Source: Cranoglanis bouderius
Lineage: Eukaryota > Chordata > Actinopteri > Siluriformes > Cranoglanididae
Reading direction: 5' to 3'
Length of the DNA stretch: 64,000 nucleotides
Assembly: GCA_023630585.1 (NCBI GenBank)
Contig: CM042564.1
Coordinates: 15,906,242-15,970,241 of the forward strand
Shown in pieces: positions 11,032-22,669 of this stretch (position 1 is its first letter; every line of letters begins with the position of its first letter). The translations under genes were made by a program, and so were the position numbers. Below the pieces are notes generated by a model, which was not told the origin of the DNA, ran no database searches, and worked only from the letters and a program-made list of their open reading frames with translations.

Positions 11032-11742
11032 TTATTGAACCTCTGGCAGGAACATGGCTTGGGCGGAGGTCTCCTCGTGGACCTCCGGTATACACAGGAC
11101 AGGAGAGGACTTTTCTTCTTGAACCTCTGGCAGGAACTGGACAGGGACGGAGCACCCCTCTTGGGTCTCCGACGGGAACTGGACAGGAACGGAGCACCCC
11201 TCTTGGGTCTCCGACAGGGACTGGACAGGAGTGGAGGTCTCCTCGTGAACCTCCAAGAGCAGCTCCGCTGGGGAAACCTCCTGCTGGGCCTCCGGCTGGA
11301 GCTCGGGGCTGGAGGTTGCCATGTTAACCTCCAGGGGCAGCTCCTCTGAGGAGACCTCCTGCTGGGCCTCCGGCTGGAGCTCGGGGCTGGAGGTCGCCAC
11401 GTTAACCTCCAGGGGCAGCTCCACTGTGGAGACCCCCTGCTGGGCCTCCGGCTGGAGCTCGGGGCTGGAGGTCGTCACATTAACCTCCAGGTGGCGCTCC
11501 TGGGTCCAGGGCTGAAAGGTGCAGGCTGCGCTGTTAGCCCGCTCCCCCTCATAGTAATCCAGGAATGACAGGCCCTGGTCCCCGGGCAGGTGCACCGAGT
11601 TTAGTAGGGATTTGAGGTCAGACTCAGTTTCTGGGCTCCCGTATTCCCGTGATAGGAGCTCCACAAACCCTGGGACAGTCGCCAGTTCATTATAAACGCT
11701 GGCGAAGAGGGTCTCCATCCACCAGTGGGCTGAGCCGACCAA
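11032..11742 (-). CDS. Gag-like ORF with 23-residue tandem repeats
   Basis: 236 residues. The first 85 or so (SAHWWMETLFASVYNELATV, then FVELLSREYGSPETESDLKSL) resemble the compact helical part of a gypsy-type Gag. From about residue 84 the protein is a tandem repeat of about 23-26 residues with core LEVNVATSSPELQPEAQQEV, three close copies, then shorter diverged units with PVQFPSETQEG. The ATG used is internal; the original frame entered from upstream across a T-run. It is TE-borne, not a host gene. Function is unknown beyond structural similarity to Gag. Confidence 0.5.
   Translation of the reverse strand: MVGSAHWWMETLFASVYNELATVPGFVELLSREYGSPETESDLKSLLNSVHLPGDQGLSFLDYYEGERANSAACTFQPWTQERHLEVNVTTSSPELQPEAQQGVSTVELPLEVNVATSSPELQPEAQQEVSSEELPLEVNMATSSPELQPEAQQEVSPAELLLEVHEETSTPVQSLSETQEGCSVPVQFPSETQEGCSVPVQFLPEVQEEKSSPVLCIPEVHEETSAQAMFLPEVQ
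11265..11490. repeat. Tandem repeat of about 75 bp encoding the Gag-like repeats
   Basis: Three successive copies containing CTGCTGGGCCTCCGGCTGGA and TTAACCTCCAGGGGCAGCTCC, nearly identical to each other, lying in the minus-strand Gag-like frame. Confidence 0.85.
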
Positions 11743-11773
11743 ATGGGAAAGGAGGAACCACGCCCATAGTTCC

Positions 11774-12028
11774 TCACTGGGTTTTGGACCCTCTAGGCCA
11801 ACAAGAAATACTTGAGCATGTAAAAAAAAAATAGCTTGGCTGCCACGAGACGCCGTCGTAGGCGGTAGGAGGCGGAACGCAGGCCTGAAATGAAATAGAG
11901 TCCAAGGGGGGAACAGAAGCTAGGGCGCGGTTATTCCGTTTCCCCGCTGCATCCATGTTTTGGCGGTGTATTCTGTTACGTAATGCCGTTGCAGGCTGAA
12001 GAGTCAGGGGAGAGTAGTCAGGATGCAT
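11774..12028 (-). pseudogene. Gag-like N-terminal fragment of the LTR element
   Basis: The open frame runs out of the 5' LTR. The element part would start at MDAAGKRNNRALASV (about 11956) and continues to a T-run at about 11822-11831, where the frame is lost. Across that run the next frame (VGLEGPKPSEELWAWFLLS) joins the 236-residue frame at 11032-11742. A length change in the homopolymer is the simplest explanation. The layout, a start just inside the LTR and a tryptophan-rich segment, fits a retrotransposon Gag, but no zinc knuckle is visible. Confidence 0.55.
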
Positions 12029-12523
12029 GCGCTGGGGAGACGTCAGTTAATGCAGTAGAGTTTATTTTCATAAACAAAAAAGAGCAGTAATCCACAAATA
12101 CAAAGAAACTGAGAAAAAGCAGTTATCCAAAAAGACAGGGAAAAAACTCGAAACGCGGAAGTGGTCTGGGAACCACAAACTCGGAACTACGGACATAAGA
12201 ACAAAGACTACAGACATAGGAACAAAAAGCTACGGATCAAAACACTACGGAATCTAAACTAAACTAATACACCCCGAGGAAGCGGAAATAGCGCGGGGTA
12301 TTTAAACACACGGAAATCAAACACAAAATCACAGACACCTGAAAATCATAATCACAGAATGAATGAAGAACCAATGAGGAAACAAGGAGGCGGGGACAGA
12401 GACATGACGCGAACACAATAACACATGCACATGGCTAAGGTAAACAAAACAAGAGTCCTTCTGACAGGAGGCGGAATGCAGTCTGTGGAATGCAGAAGTA
12501 GGCTACGCTTCATTTTGCAGCGT

Positions 12524-12572
<49 letters not shown>

Positions 12573-12578
12573 CTAACA
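11974..12578 (-). repeat. 5' LTR, complete, with a GA microsatellite in U3
   Basis: Complete LTR of about 605 bases. Its first 80 element-sense bases hold a GA/CT run (about 12527-12570) and a short inverted pair, CTACGCT and AGCGTAG. A TTTAAATACCCCGCG stretch is a likely TATA region, and AATAAACTCTACTGC a likely polyadenylation site. Confidence 0.88.
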
Positions 12579-12583
12579 ATACT

Positions 12584-15200
12584 GTGGTGAAATAGATGTT
12601 GATCTCTCAGTTGTGTGAATTCTTGTGTCATGGCTTTAAGAAAAAAACACAGCAAGAATAAAATTTAAATAGAAAAATGCATATTTACATTTTAATGTCA
12701 ATATACTAGGAGACAGTGAGAATCAGCAGATGCTTTCTACAATGCAGCATCAGCAGAAAGATTATTAGGTAAAGCTACAGGTGCTGATTTTTCTACTGAG
12801 TAAACTACTTTTCATACATAATAAATCTATATTAACATATTTATAATACCCTGTGACTGGGCCATAGATATATTCATGCCAAATAAACTAATTTTACACA
12901 GGACTTCTCACTTTAATCAGAATTCATTTTATTATGGAAGTCTTATGTTACATGCATTTATTATTATTTTACATTTCTTAAACTTTTTTTTTTTTTTTTT
13001 TTTGAAATATGCCAAAACAAATCTCAGGAGAAGAATTAAGTTAAACTTATTAAATGCTATTATTGCAATTGTATGTTGCAACGCTTTAAAATAAAACATC
13101 AAAATTAGTCACTCAGATTTACAGTTTTATTAACTCAGCACATATTCTACTGGTTAATGCTGGTGTCATACTTTTTTCTTTTACATCTTAAAGACAGTCC
13201 ATAGATCTTTGCTTTGTCTGGGGGTTGATAATATCATATTTGCCACAGTTAAACATTTTATCAAAGTATTTCAACATAACCACATATTCAATAGGTGCCA
13301 ACATGTTTAGCCCTAATTGTGTTGGTTTGACATGAGGAAATCTGGAGTCAGCACAGTGTGTAAATCTCAAATATGGATGGAACTAAAATGTCAGTGATAG
13401 TGATATAACATAATGACAATAATCCAAATGAGATGGAAAAAAATAGATGGCAGTTTTTTTTTCCAAGGGGGGCAATTTTTGTAATTTGCTGTAGCTGCTT
13501 GGAACTCCCCATCCCTGTTGATAAATAGATATGCTTTAGTCTTGGAAATGAGAATTTCTTATAAGATATTACTTTAATTAACCTAATAGGCTACAGAAAA
13601 ATAATGTGGATATAGACAATCTTATTGGGTGCTAGATGAAGGCAATAGCAAAGATAGTTCTATTACCTAAATGTGCAAGGCGTGTTCCTTTGTGTGCTGC
13701 AGTGATTTCCCCTGTCTGTGTGTAATGGGGCTAAACTGAGTTAAATGTGGTTATTAAATGCCAGAAAGGCCACTGTTTGTTCTTTGTTTTCTGTTCCCAT
13801 TTGCTCTTTTTTTCTAGAGCTGCAGGTGATCTGGGAGAGTTGCTAATCTTCAAGAAGAAGCCCTCACAGTCAGAGGAACATTGCCTTTAAGATGTTTGTC
13901 TCTTTAAGCCCCTCTAATTAGACTTACTAACCTTTACTACATTTGGTTTGTACAGATGTTTTGGTTATACACTGTTGCTGCTTCTCACTTTAAAATCAGA
14001 AAAAAAAAACATTATTTCTATCACAGAAAGAACTAGAAAATTGTGACTGTCACAGGCTCATAGTACACACTACATGATGGACATTTACTGTAGGTACTGT
14101 ATGTTCATTTAAAAGGAACATTTGGAAATTGTACAGATGAAAAACAACATTAAAACAGTAATATCTAATATCACGTTGGTCTCTGTAAGCCTGCCTGTCT
14201 GGTTACAATTAATTCTTGCAGTTTTCATCTGAAAACAAGCATATAAATACCTCAAATAAGGAAAAAAACAGGTAAGAGCATGCACACATTTTCACTGGCC
14301 TGTTGGACCACTGCTCCAGAGGCAGAAGTCGAATAAACCAGGTTAGAAGACGTGTGCCATGCACCAGACATTCGGTTCTTGCTAGACTACCCTTTTTCTT
14401 TTGATTTTGGTTCATAGCTATACAGTATTTCACACTGCGATACAGGTTTTGTTGCTGTTTTGTCTTGTTAATTTATTTTCTTTGCTGCCTTCAAAATTCT
14501 TTTTGCTTTAGCCTGGCCTTGTTCTACAGCATTTTTTATTGTGTTTTCTGACTGTAGTGAAGACCACCACTGTCAAGTCTAGGACCAGGACTATTTGAGA
14601 TTGGGTGGCCCAATGATTAGGCTATGTTCTGTAAGAGAAGAAATTACTTCTTGGAAAATTTTGCACATGCAAAAAAAAAAAAAAAAAAGGCAACATGAAC
14701 ATTATTTTAACAAATTCTCACATGAGACCAAGACCATATTTAGCGAGACCAATGCCCAAAACCGATACAAATTGAAGTACAAATAACAATAAATCTGAGA
14801 AAAGTCCAAGTCATTACAAAAAAAAAGGAAGAAGAAAAAAACATCTTGACACCAGACTGGCTGGTTGGCTGGTTTTATTTGTTCCAGTGCATTATATCTG
14901 TGTAATTGCTGTTTGTAGTTTATGTTTGTTAGAATAATGACTTGTCTAGTACTGTATCTGAAACACTGAAACACACAACATCACATTACTTTTGTTGCTC
15001 TCCCTGCCTATAGCGATCATCCAGAGATGTAACATGCATGTAGGTGGACTGATGACTTCAAAATGGTGCATGGTGCCCTGTGCCCTTGTGCCTGGATGCA
15101 CCATGACTCTGTCCAGTATAGAGTAGTTACTGAATGAATGAATGAATAAATGAATGAATGTTTGGACAATGTCCACCATGATAGACATTAGGGGTGATTA
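12584..15200. other. Intergenic DNA; weak exon candidate and SINE tail piece
   Basis: No gene is seen. A splice-acceptor-like CTCTTTTTTTCTAG at 13804-13817 precedes a 23-codon frame at 13819-13890, described in the findings. At about 15010-15160 there is a decayed SINE-like tail ending in GAATGAATGAATGAATAAATG. A T18 run lies near 12987 and an A18 run near 14671. Confidence 0.4.
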
Positions 15201-15581
15201 TACAACCCCAATTCCAAAAAAGTTGGGATGCTGTGTAAAATGTAAATAAAAACAGAATGCAATGATTAGCAAATCTCATAAACCCATATGTTATTCACAA
15301 TATAACACAGAAACATATCCAATATTTAATCTGAGTAAATGTACCATTTTAAGAAAAAAATAAGGTAATTTTGAATTTGATACCCACAACACATCTCAAA
15401 AAAATTGGGACGGGGCAACAAAAGGCTGGAAAAGTAAGTGTTACTAAAAAGAAACAGCTGGAGGAACATTTTGCAACTAATTAGGTTGAGTGGTAACAGG
15501 TCAGTAACATGATTGGGTATAAAAAGAGTATCTTAGAGAGGCAGAGTCTCTCAGAAGTAAAGATGGGATGGAATCTGGATG

Positions 15582-15696
15582 GAAGCAAATGTTGCTCTAA
15601 AACCTGTATATACCTTTCAGCATTGATGGTGCCTTTCCAGATGTGCAAGCTGCCCATTCCATAGGCACTAATGCACCCCCATACCATCAGATGCAT
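15582..15696 (-). pseudogene. Transposase fragment, part of the catalytic domain
   Basis: The frame reads MHLMVWGCISAYGMGSLHIW then INAERYIQVLEQHLL, the segment between the first and second catalytic acids in Tc1 transposases. After that the frame enters the copied left arm, and the second aspartate (QDNDPKHT region) and glutamate are absent. Confidence 0.75.
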
Positions 15697-15759
15697 GCTT
15701 TTGAACTGAGCACTGATAAAAAGCCGGATGGTCCCTCTCCTCTTTAGTCCTCTAGTCCT

Positions 15760-16062
15760 TTAGTTTAGAGGACCATTGTTTCCAAAAAGAATTGACCGCA
15801 GAACAGTTTTCCACTTTGCCTCAGTCCATTTTAAATGAGCTTTGGCCCAGAGAAGACGGCAGCGTTTCTGGATCATGTTCACATATGGCTTCTTCTTTGC
15901 ATGATAGAGCTTTAACCTGCATTTGTGGATGGCACGGCGAACTGTGTTCACAGACAATGAGTTCTGGAGGTGTTTCTGAGCCCATGCAGTGATTTCCATT
16001 ACAGAATCATGCCTGTTTTTAATGCAGTGCCGCCTGAGGGCCTGAAGATCACACGCATGCAA
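15760..16062 (-). pseudogene. Transposase fragment, DNA-binding part
   Basis: 100-residue open frame with LQALRRHCIKNRH, SVNTVRRAIHKCRLKLYHAK and LLWAKAHLKWTEAKW. This is the bipartite helix-turn-helix region of a Tc1-type transposase. The first catalytic aspartate motif (usually W-[ST]-D-E) is replaced by a decayed VLRSILFGNNGP stretch. Confidence 0.8.
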
Positions 16063-17656
16063 TATTGATTTTCACCCTTGTCCCTTGTGCAAAGATTTCT
16101 CCAGATTCTTGGAATCTTTTGATGATATTATGTACTGTAGATGATGAGATATTCAAAGTCTTCGCAATTTTACATCGAGGAAAATTGTTCCACAAATTAT
16201 AGACCCAGTTTTTTGCAGATTGGTGAACCTCTGCCCATCTTTACTTCTGAAAGACTCTGCCTCTCTAAGATACTCTTTTTATACCCAATCATGTTACTGA
16301 CCTGTTGCCAATTAACCTCCAGCTGTTTCTTTTTAGTAACACTTATTTTTTCCAGCCTTTTGTTGCCCCCATCCCAGCTTTTTTGAGATGTGTTGCGGCC
16401 ATCAAATTCAAAATTACCTTATTTTTTTCTTAAAGTGGTACATTTCCTCAGTTTAAACATTTGATATGTTTTCTATGTTCTATTGTGAATAACATATGGG
16501 TTTATGAGATTTGCACATCATTGCATTCTGTTTTTATTTACATTTTACACAGCATCCCAACTTTTTTGGAATTGGGGTTGTACCTTGCATGAACCCCAGC
16601 TATCAGACTGTGTGTATATGAAGCAAAAAGCCTAAAACGCATTCAACGCAAATGCAGGGTACGTTCGATACTGCTGTTGCAGTGCAATAAGAAGTCTTTT
16701 TTTTTTTCATTTATATTGACATTTGACATTGATATTGGTATTAACATTCATGCAGTCATTTATGCCATACAATAAATCTAGCTACTTACAATATACTGGG
16801 CCTAAATCATGTGTAAACATGATCAATATCTGTTATCATCCAAGTTATGTGGCCATCCCAATATTCAACCCAGACCTACAATATGTGCTTCAGCTAGGTT
16901 GTGGAGATGATCCTATAATACTATTAAGATGTGAATATCCCAAGACAAACTATCTAATATCATACAATTCCCTAGCTAGCTATTAATTAAGCTAGCTAGC
17001 AAAGGCAACAAACATCTGGTATGGATGTGATCCAACCATTTGCTAGCTAGGGTCAACTGCGCTAATGAGAGAGTTAATGTGGTACATCTATGCTATATGT
17101 TTATTTCCGAGTCTAATGACAACAACATTACTATTAGGCATTCTATGATTTGGTAGTAGCCCAATGTGATTAAAACCACCTCTCTTTAAAGCTGTAACAT
17201 CACAACTAGGAGTAAATCTGGCAGAAATAAAATTAATTTCACAAACTTCTAACTTCATAAACTGTAATGAAGTCAATTAATTACTTAGGGGACAACTGAA
17301 CTGGCTGAATTCATTTATATACTAATTTTTATACAACCAATTATAAGTGATTGCATGGTAATTATACTTTTTAAATTATAACTTTTTTTACACTGAATTA
17401 TTTAGTCAGGCTTTAAAGTACTATGGTCTCTCTGATAATGTCACACTAATCAGCAATAAGTGTTTCATGACAGCATGAGTAGCAGCTCAAACACGGCTCT
17501 GCTAATTACGTGTTCATTTTCACATAGCAAATAGTTCCACAGCTTAGGCTGTCCCATTTTACATGTTGTCCCCAATTTTTCTGACTTCACCCTTTACACT
17601 GAACAAAACCAAATAAATAAAATATATTAAATAAATTTGTAAACAAAAAAATACAC

Positions 17657-17697
17657 CACACACACACACACACACACACATACACACACACACACAA
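17657..17697 (+). repeat. (CA)n microsatellite
   Basis: Short CA run with one TA interruption. Confidence 0.95.
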
Positions 17698-18936
17698 ACA
17701 CACCTGCAAGACTAAGCAAAGCAGATATGATGACAAGCAAGGTTTGCATGAGGAGAACAGAACAAACTGCAGATTGAAGACTATTTGAACTACAAGATAA
17801 ATAGACCACTCTAATGGTTTATTTTTTATTTCTATATATTGACTTTGCCTCAGGGAAGGCCTAGAGGGTTTTTACGTATAGATTTTTTTCTGTATCTGTA
17901 ATAAAATATTTTCACTTTGTATTTGAGAAAGTGTGGGGGTTGTCTGTTTTTGTTAGGGCTGTCATTACATTTCTCATATCATGGCAGAATTTATAACTGC
18001 TTTGTGCTGTTTCTTCTGGATAATGGTAGTATGAATGCATCCCTCAAGTTAGCAGTGGAAGCTCTCCAAGGCTCTATTTGCAACCAGAAGGAAGAGCAGT
18101 AATGCAATCCTTAATGCTTTGTTATTCCTGAATTGGTTCAAAGAGAGCTTAAATGAGCCACTGGCAATTAACTATTAGATCAATGTAAAGAATAGCATTG
18201 TTAGGAGAAGTTTGGAGGCAGTTAAAGCTAAATCTGTCCAATTAACATAACAGACTGAAAGCATAATGTTTTTTATGTAGTTATAGGTGGCAGGTTCAAA
18301 TGGAATTACTGTGGTGTCCATTTCTGTTCTTACAATCTGAAAAGGATATTCAGCCAACAGCCATGACATGCTGAGAAAATGGAGAAGGCCTTATTGTCCA
18401 GGACAGCCAGGGCAAATCACAGATATTGTGTGGTTTGTGCTTCACCTCAGTGGATCTTGTGTACCAGCGCAATATGATATCAGCTTGGCTCGCTTGTTCA
18501 TTAAAACACAGAGACAAAGATAAGTCTTACATTTCTCACAAACTAAAATCACAAACTTCATACATATTAAGTTAACAAAAACCACAATGTCTAACCCACA
18601 CCCCAAACCTTATCTGTTTTTAACTTTTCATACATCTTCAGTCATACCAATTCTTAGAAATTTGTGATTTTAGACCATTTTACCATGGCAAGTTTTCTGC
18701 TTTTGTGCTAATTCATCTAGCCATTATACATAATTTACTGTTGGTGTGCACACAAACACACTGAAACTACTTAAAATTATTCATAAAATTATGGGTCTTT
18801 CCTAAAAGCCTTATACCAAATGTAATACATTACCTACAGCATTGTTTAATGAGGCAGCCACCCCAGTCATTAGTCATAGTGTACTTCATTAATCAATTCA
18901 TAGATCATATATTTTTTAAATTATTTCTATCCTGTT

Positions 18937-18969
18937 TTTTGTTGTTGTTGTTGTTGTTGTTGTTGTTGC
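18937..18969 (+). repeat. (TTG)n microsatellite
   Basis: About ten TTG units. Confidence 0.95.
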
Positions 18970-19202
18970 TTTTACAATATCATGTACTGTATACAAGCTC
19001 AATTTTTTTGATCTATGTAAGCAATTTGGTTACTTAAATGTTAAAAAAAGACACCAAACTCATCAGATTAAAACATTACACAACAGATGTATCTACTTTA
19101 CATGTTGTATACAATAATTTAGCTTAGACCATGCATTTGTAGTCTACACATGTGACGTAAACACATACAGCCATTATAAGGCTTGGTGTACCATTGTCAC
19201 TT

Positions 19203-19437
19203 TAATGTAGAGCCTATCTTGGGATGCAGTGCAAATGTCATGCACACACATATTCACACACTCATTCACACCTAGGGGCAATTTATCTTAGCCAGTTTAC
19301 TTACAGGTATGTTTTTAGGAGGTGAAAGGAAACCAAAAAAAACATGCACAGAAACTCTACACTGACAGTAACTCAGGATTGAACCGGGGACCCTGTGAGA
19401 CAGCAACACTACCCGCTGCATCACCACACTGTCGTTT
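19203..19437 (-). repeat. SINE-like repeat, minus copy
   Basis: In minus orientation it begins near 19437 with GTGGTGATGCAGCGGGTAG and a B-box-like GGTTCAATCCTGAG. It then has the family phrases in degraded form (ATTCACACCTAGGGGCAATTT on the plus strand). Confidence 0.6.
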
Positions 19438-19782
19438 GCAATTATGTTTCAGTTTATAAAGGAAGTCATTATTTTAATTCTAGCATTACCGTATTTTTGT
19501 ATAATTTGTACTATAATAAACTAATAGAAATTTTATACAGTTATGACCTCGGATGTCACAGCTTTACCAAAAGTTTCACAGAACTGTTTGAATGTTGCTA
19601 GATGGGGCTTTTTCAGTGTCTGAAACTGTTTAATATTGGGAGACCCAGTCCAATTCTAAAACTTCAATTTTCTTACTATAAACAGACTAGACTTTTATTT
19701 TATCATATACTGTATGGGTTACCAAAAGCATGCATACATATTGGTTTAAAAAGATTAAAAAGCAAAGAGAAAAAAATATTTT

Positions 19783-19796
19783 TTATATATATATAT

Positions 19797-19887
<91 letters not shown>
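19783..19887. repeat. (TA)n microsatellite
   Basis: About 100 bases of TA alternation with one ATAAATTATA interruption. It could extrude as a cruciform. Confidence 0.97.
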
Positions 19888-19888
<1 letters not shown>

Positions 19889-19899
19889 GTTTACTTAAA

Positions 19900-20936
19900 T
19901 AAAAACTTAAATTTATAGTACATCATACTTAGATGATATTGTGATAATGACGACTGAGACATTACCGGGAGGCACTTTTTACTTACTGTAGTTTCTTTTA
20001 AGCATCAATCCACTTTTGTGGGTTTTTTTTTCCCATCAGTGTTTCTCTAGACTTAGGGATTCTATAAGGGTTAGAGAACATGCAGGTGTTGAAGATGTAG
20101 CCTCACTAATCCCCTGAGTACGACTGGAGGGGCTCTATTCTGCTGTTTTTCATGCAGCTTTTTTTAACTTAATTGCAATCAGGCTACCAAAGAAAGTCCC
20201 AGCATGGAGGATGGCATTCAGTGCAGAGAGAAGCACATAGACACTCAAAAAGAACATACTTTTCAATTATATCCACAATCTTACTGATCCTGAAATGTTC
20301 ACTGGTCTGTAATTACTCTGAATGAGACGACACCCTGAGCAACATCTAGCGAGAACAAAAATCTGTGAGCTGACAATCAGGGAACATTTGCTCACTGTTT
20401 CACATGGTGCTTGTCTTACATCAATAGAGATCTTCCCCAATGAGTCGAGCTTTGTCATCTAAAGCAGCAGCCCTGTCAGAGCTATAAACGAGGCATACAA
20501 AAAATGTTTAGGCTAGCATGTGCTGAGCTCAGGCGTTTACCCATTACACCAATGTCCTACTTTCGAAATGCTGCAGAAAACAAACAAGATGAGTTATTAT
20601 CCTTCCAATAAAGTCATTTTAGTGCAGTGTATAGTGATCCTGTCAGAGTTGATGCAGGACTAACAGAAGATTTGCAAGTGATATTTTTTATTCTATACAA
20701 ACCAAAATTCTCAAGCCTCATAATTCATCAGTATTCTTCTCCTCGCCAGAGGAGTGCAGTCAGAAATTTTTGCATAAAAAATATAGGCAAGATATCTTCA
20801 ACCCAAGACAAACAGAACATGAGCCCTGTTGAGTACATCCTGTCCTGAAAGTGTATTTTTCCTTTTGTAGAGGGTTTTCTATTATACTTATGAAAACTAC
20901 AGGTTTTGCTAAACTGAAACATGTTTCTCTTTTGCT
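19900..20936. other. Intergenic DNA, nothing recognised
   Basis: No exon, repeat or structured element was recognised. Confidence 0.4.
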
Positions 20937-21219
20937 TATACCACAGCGCTGTTGAATTCTCGATTCTGATTGGCTGATTCAGTCAGGTCTTGACCACATT
21001 ACAGTTCCATATCACTTCGCCAAGTTAACTGAAATAACAGAAAAGTTAGCCTACTGTCCACCACAACACACACATTTAACAACAAACAAAATGACAGAAA
21101 ATGTCATGAATAAGCATGGAATAATTGATGATGGGCCATTGAATTATTACAAAATTAATGCGCACCCAAGATGGTAATGCAGCCAGGAGGTGAAGTGGAG
21201 CCATTGATATGCAGTTATT

Positions 21220-21258
<39 letters not shown>

Positions 21259-21448
21259 ATGTGTGATTGCAGTAATGAGACAGAAAAGCCAGTGAACAAG
21301 TATCAATATTTATTTATTTACTCATTGTATTTTCTGCAGTAATAAAAAAAAATGAGAAACCCTGTGAACAAGTAGGCTTATCAATATTTATTTATTCATT
21401 TGTTCTATTTTTATATTAACAGCATGAAATGAAAAAAAAAAAAACTGT

Positions 21449-21522
<74 letters not shown>

Positions 21523-21790
21523 ATAACTGCATATCAATGGCTCAAGCCTCCGTTACTAGTTTGGAATTAGCAACAGAGGCTTGAGATGATAAATAATTCC
21601 ACACACAAGCGTTTTAAGGATAAAAACCTGTCAAATGTCTTGAAATAAAACATCTCAACAATGTCTTGAGGTGTGGTAACTGTGGTATAAGCACAATAAT
21701 TGACGACAGGCCGTTGAATTATTAAAAAATAACGCACACCCAAGGAAACCACCATTTTCTAATAATTCAACTGTTCAATAATTCAATAAT
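20937..21790. repeat. Composite inverted repeat built around GA and CT tracts
   Basis: A perfect inverted pair, AGCCATTGATATGCAGTTATTG plus a GA run (21199-21257) against a CT run plus the reverse complement (21452-21542), encloses about 190 bases. The flanks also repeat directly: 21119-21177 (ATAATTGATGATGGGCCATTGAATTATT) resembles 21697-21750. Inside the loop, GTGAACAAGTA..ATCAATATTTATTTATT occurs twice. The start (TTATACCACAGCGCTGTTGAATTC) resembles the right end of the MITE in HINT3 intron 1 (52040-52492) in inverse orientation. It is probably a nest of MITE copies. Confidence 0.65.
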
Positions 21791-22318
21791 TCAATTATTA
21801 ATTACATATACACTGGATATAAAATGTATACACACCCCTGTTAAAATTGCAGGTTTTTGTGATGTAAACGACTAAATCAGGAGCAATCATGTCAGATCTT
21901 TTTCCACCATTAATGAGATATAGCAAATAACAATAACAAAATTCAAATGAAAAACAAATAGGAAGGTTTTAAGGGGGAAAAAAGTCCATTAACCTGGTTG
22001 CATAACTGTGCATATCCCTGAACAAATATTTTATTAAAGCATATTTTTTTCTTGTAATATGGCACTCAGACTATTTGGGTAAGAGTCTATCAACATAACA
22101 CACCTTAATTTGCCAATTTTATTCCTTGCAAAAATGCTCCAGATCTATCAAACTGTGAGAGGATCTCCTGTGCACAGCCCTCTTCAAGTCTTTCTACCAG
22201 TTTTCGATAGGATTTAGATCTGGGCTCTGACTGGGCCATTCCAAAATGTCCTTTGATGTCTTTGTTGACTTGGATTTGTGATTCGGGTCATTGTCATGCT
22301 GGAATGTGAACATTTTCT

Positions 22319-22640
22319 TCATCTGTAGTCAAGTCTAGTCAAGTGGGTTTTTATTGTCATTCCTCGATATAGCTTGAATACATTGGAATGACGTTTCTTC
22401 AGGACCATGGTGCAACACGGAACAGTACGCAAGACTACATAAAGTGCAAATACACAACAGTGTGAGACGAGTGCAAAACAATAAATACACAGAACAAAAC
22501 AATAAATACACAGGACAGTAAATACACAGGAAAATAGATACCCAGAACATGGACTGTAAACTGTAAACATGGACTGTAACTGTAAGCTATTGTGTAATGT
22601 AGCAGCACAAGTATAGAAGCAATATTGGCAGCAAAAACAA
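22319..22640 (-). repeat. LINE-like 3' end fragment inside the Tc1 element
   Basis: Begins with GTAGTCAAGTCTAGTCAAGTGG and TTTTTATTGTCATTCC, then the phrase CAGGACCATGGTGCAACAC. I recognise this as a common fish interspersed-repeat end, probably a LINE. The class is uncertain. ACACAGGA.AATAAATAC units repeat at 22484-22540. Confidence 0.4.
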
Positions 22641-22669
22641 GTTCCATAGTATAAAGTGACTGATGCAGA

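Larger units (their letters stand above)
9816..12578 (-). mobile_element. Non-autonomous LTR retrotransposon (gypsy-like, gag-only)
   Basis: Two direct repeats, 9816-10341 and 11974-12499, are about 98% identical (around 10 mismatches in 526 bases by eye). The right copy continues to 12578, giving an LTR of about 605 bases with ends TGTTA and TAACA. The host sequence ATACT is duplicated at 9811-9815 and 12579-12583. The LTR reads as minus sense, with TTTAAATA and AATAAA in the expected order. The interior of about 1.6 kb has a gag-like frame near the 5' (right) LTR, then proline- and serine-rich tandem repeats. No protease, reverse transcriptase or integrase is present. The left LTR lacks about 80 bases at its inner U3 end, and no primer-binding site or polypurine tract is convincing. 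The superfamily call rests on the gag-like stretch only. Confidence 0.85.
15203..16580 (-). mobile_element. Fold-back derivative of a Tc1/mariner-type transposon
   Basis: Ends CAACCCCAATTCCAAAAAAG and its inverse, flanked by TA at 15201-15202 and 16581-16582. The inverted arms are unusually long: 15203-15567 pairs with 16234-16580 almost throughout, including TTGGGTATAAAAAGAGTATC and TCTCAGAAGTAAAGATGGG. The right arm is the natural 5' region of the minus-strand transposase, so the left arm looks like a copy of that 5' region replacing the transposase 3' end. Transposase pieces survive between the arms. It cannot encode a complete enzyme. Confidence 0.85.
16583..19200. other. Intergenic DNA with simple repeats
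   Basis: No gene is seen. It holds GCTAGCTAGC-rich sequence with an 11-base inverted pair (16970-16980 with 17042-17052), a CA tract at 17657-17697 and a TTG triplet run at about 18937-18969. Confidence 0.45.
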
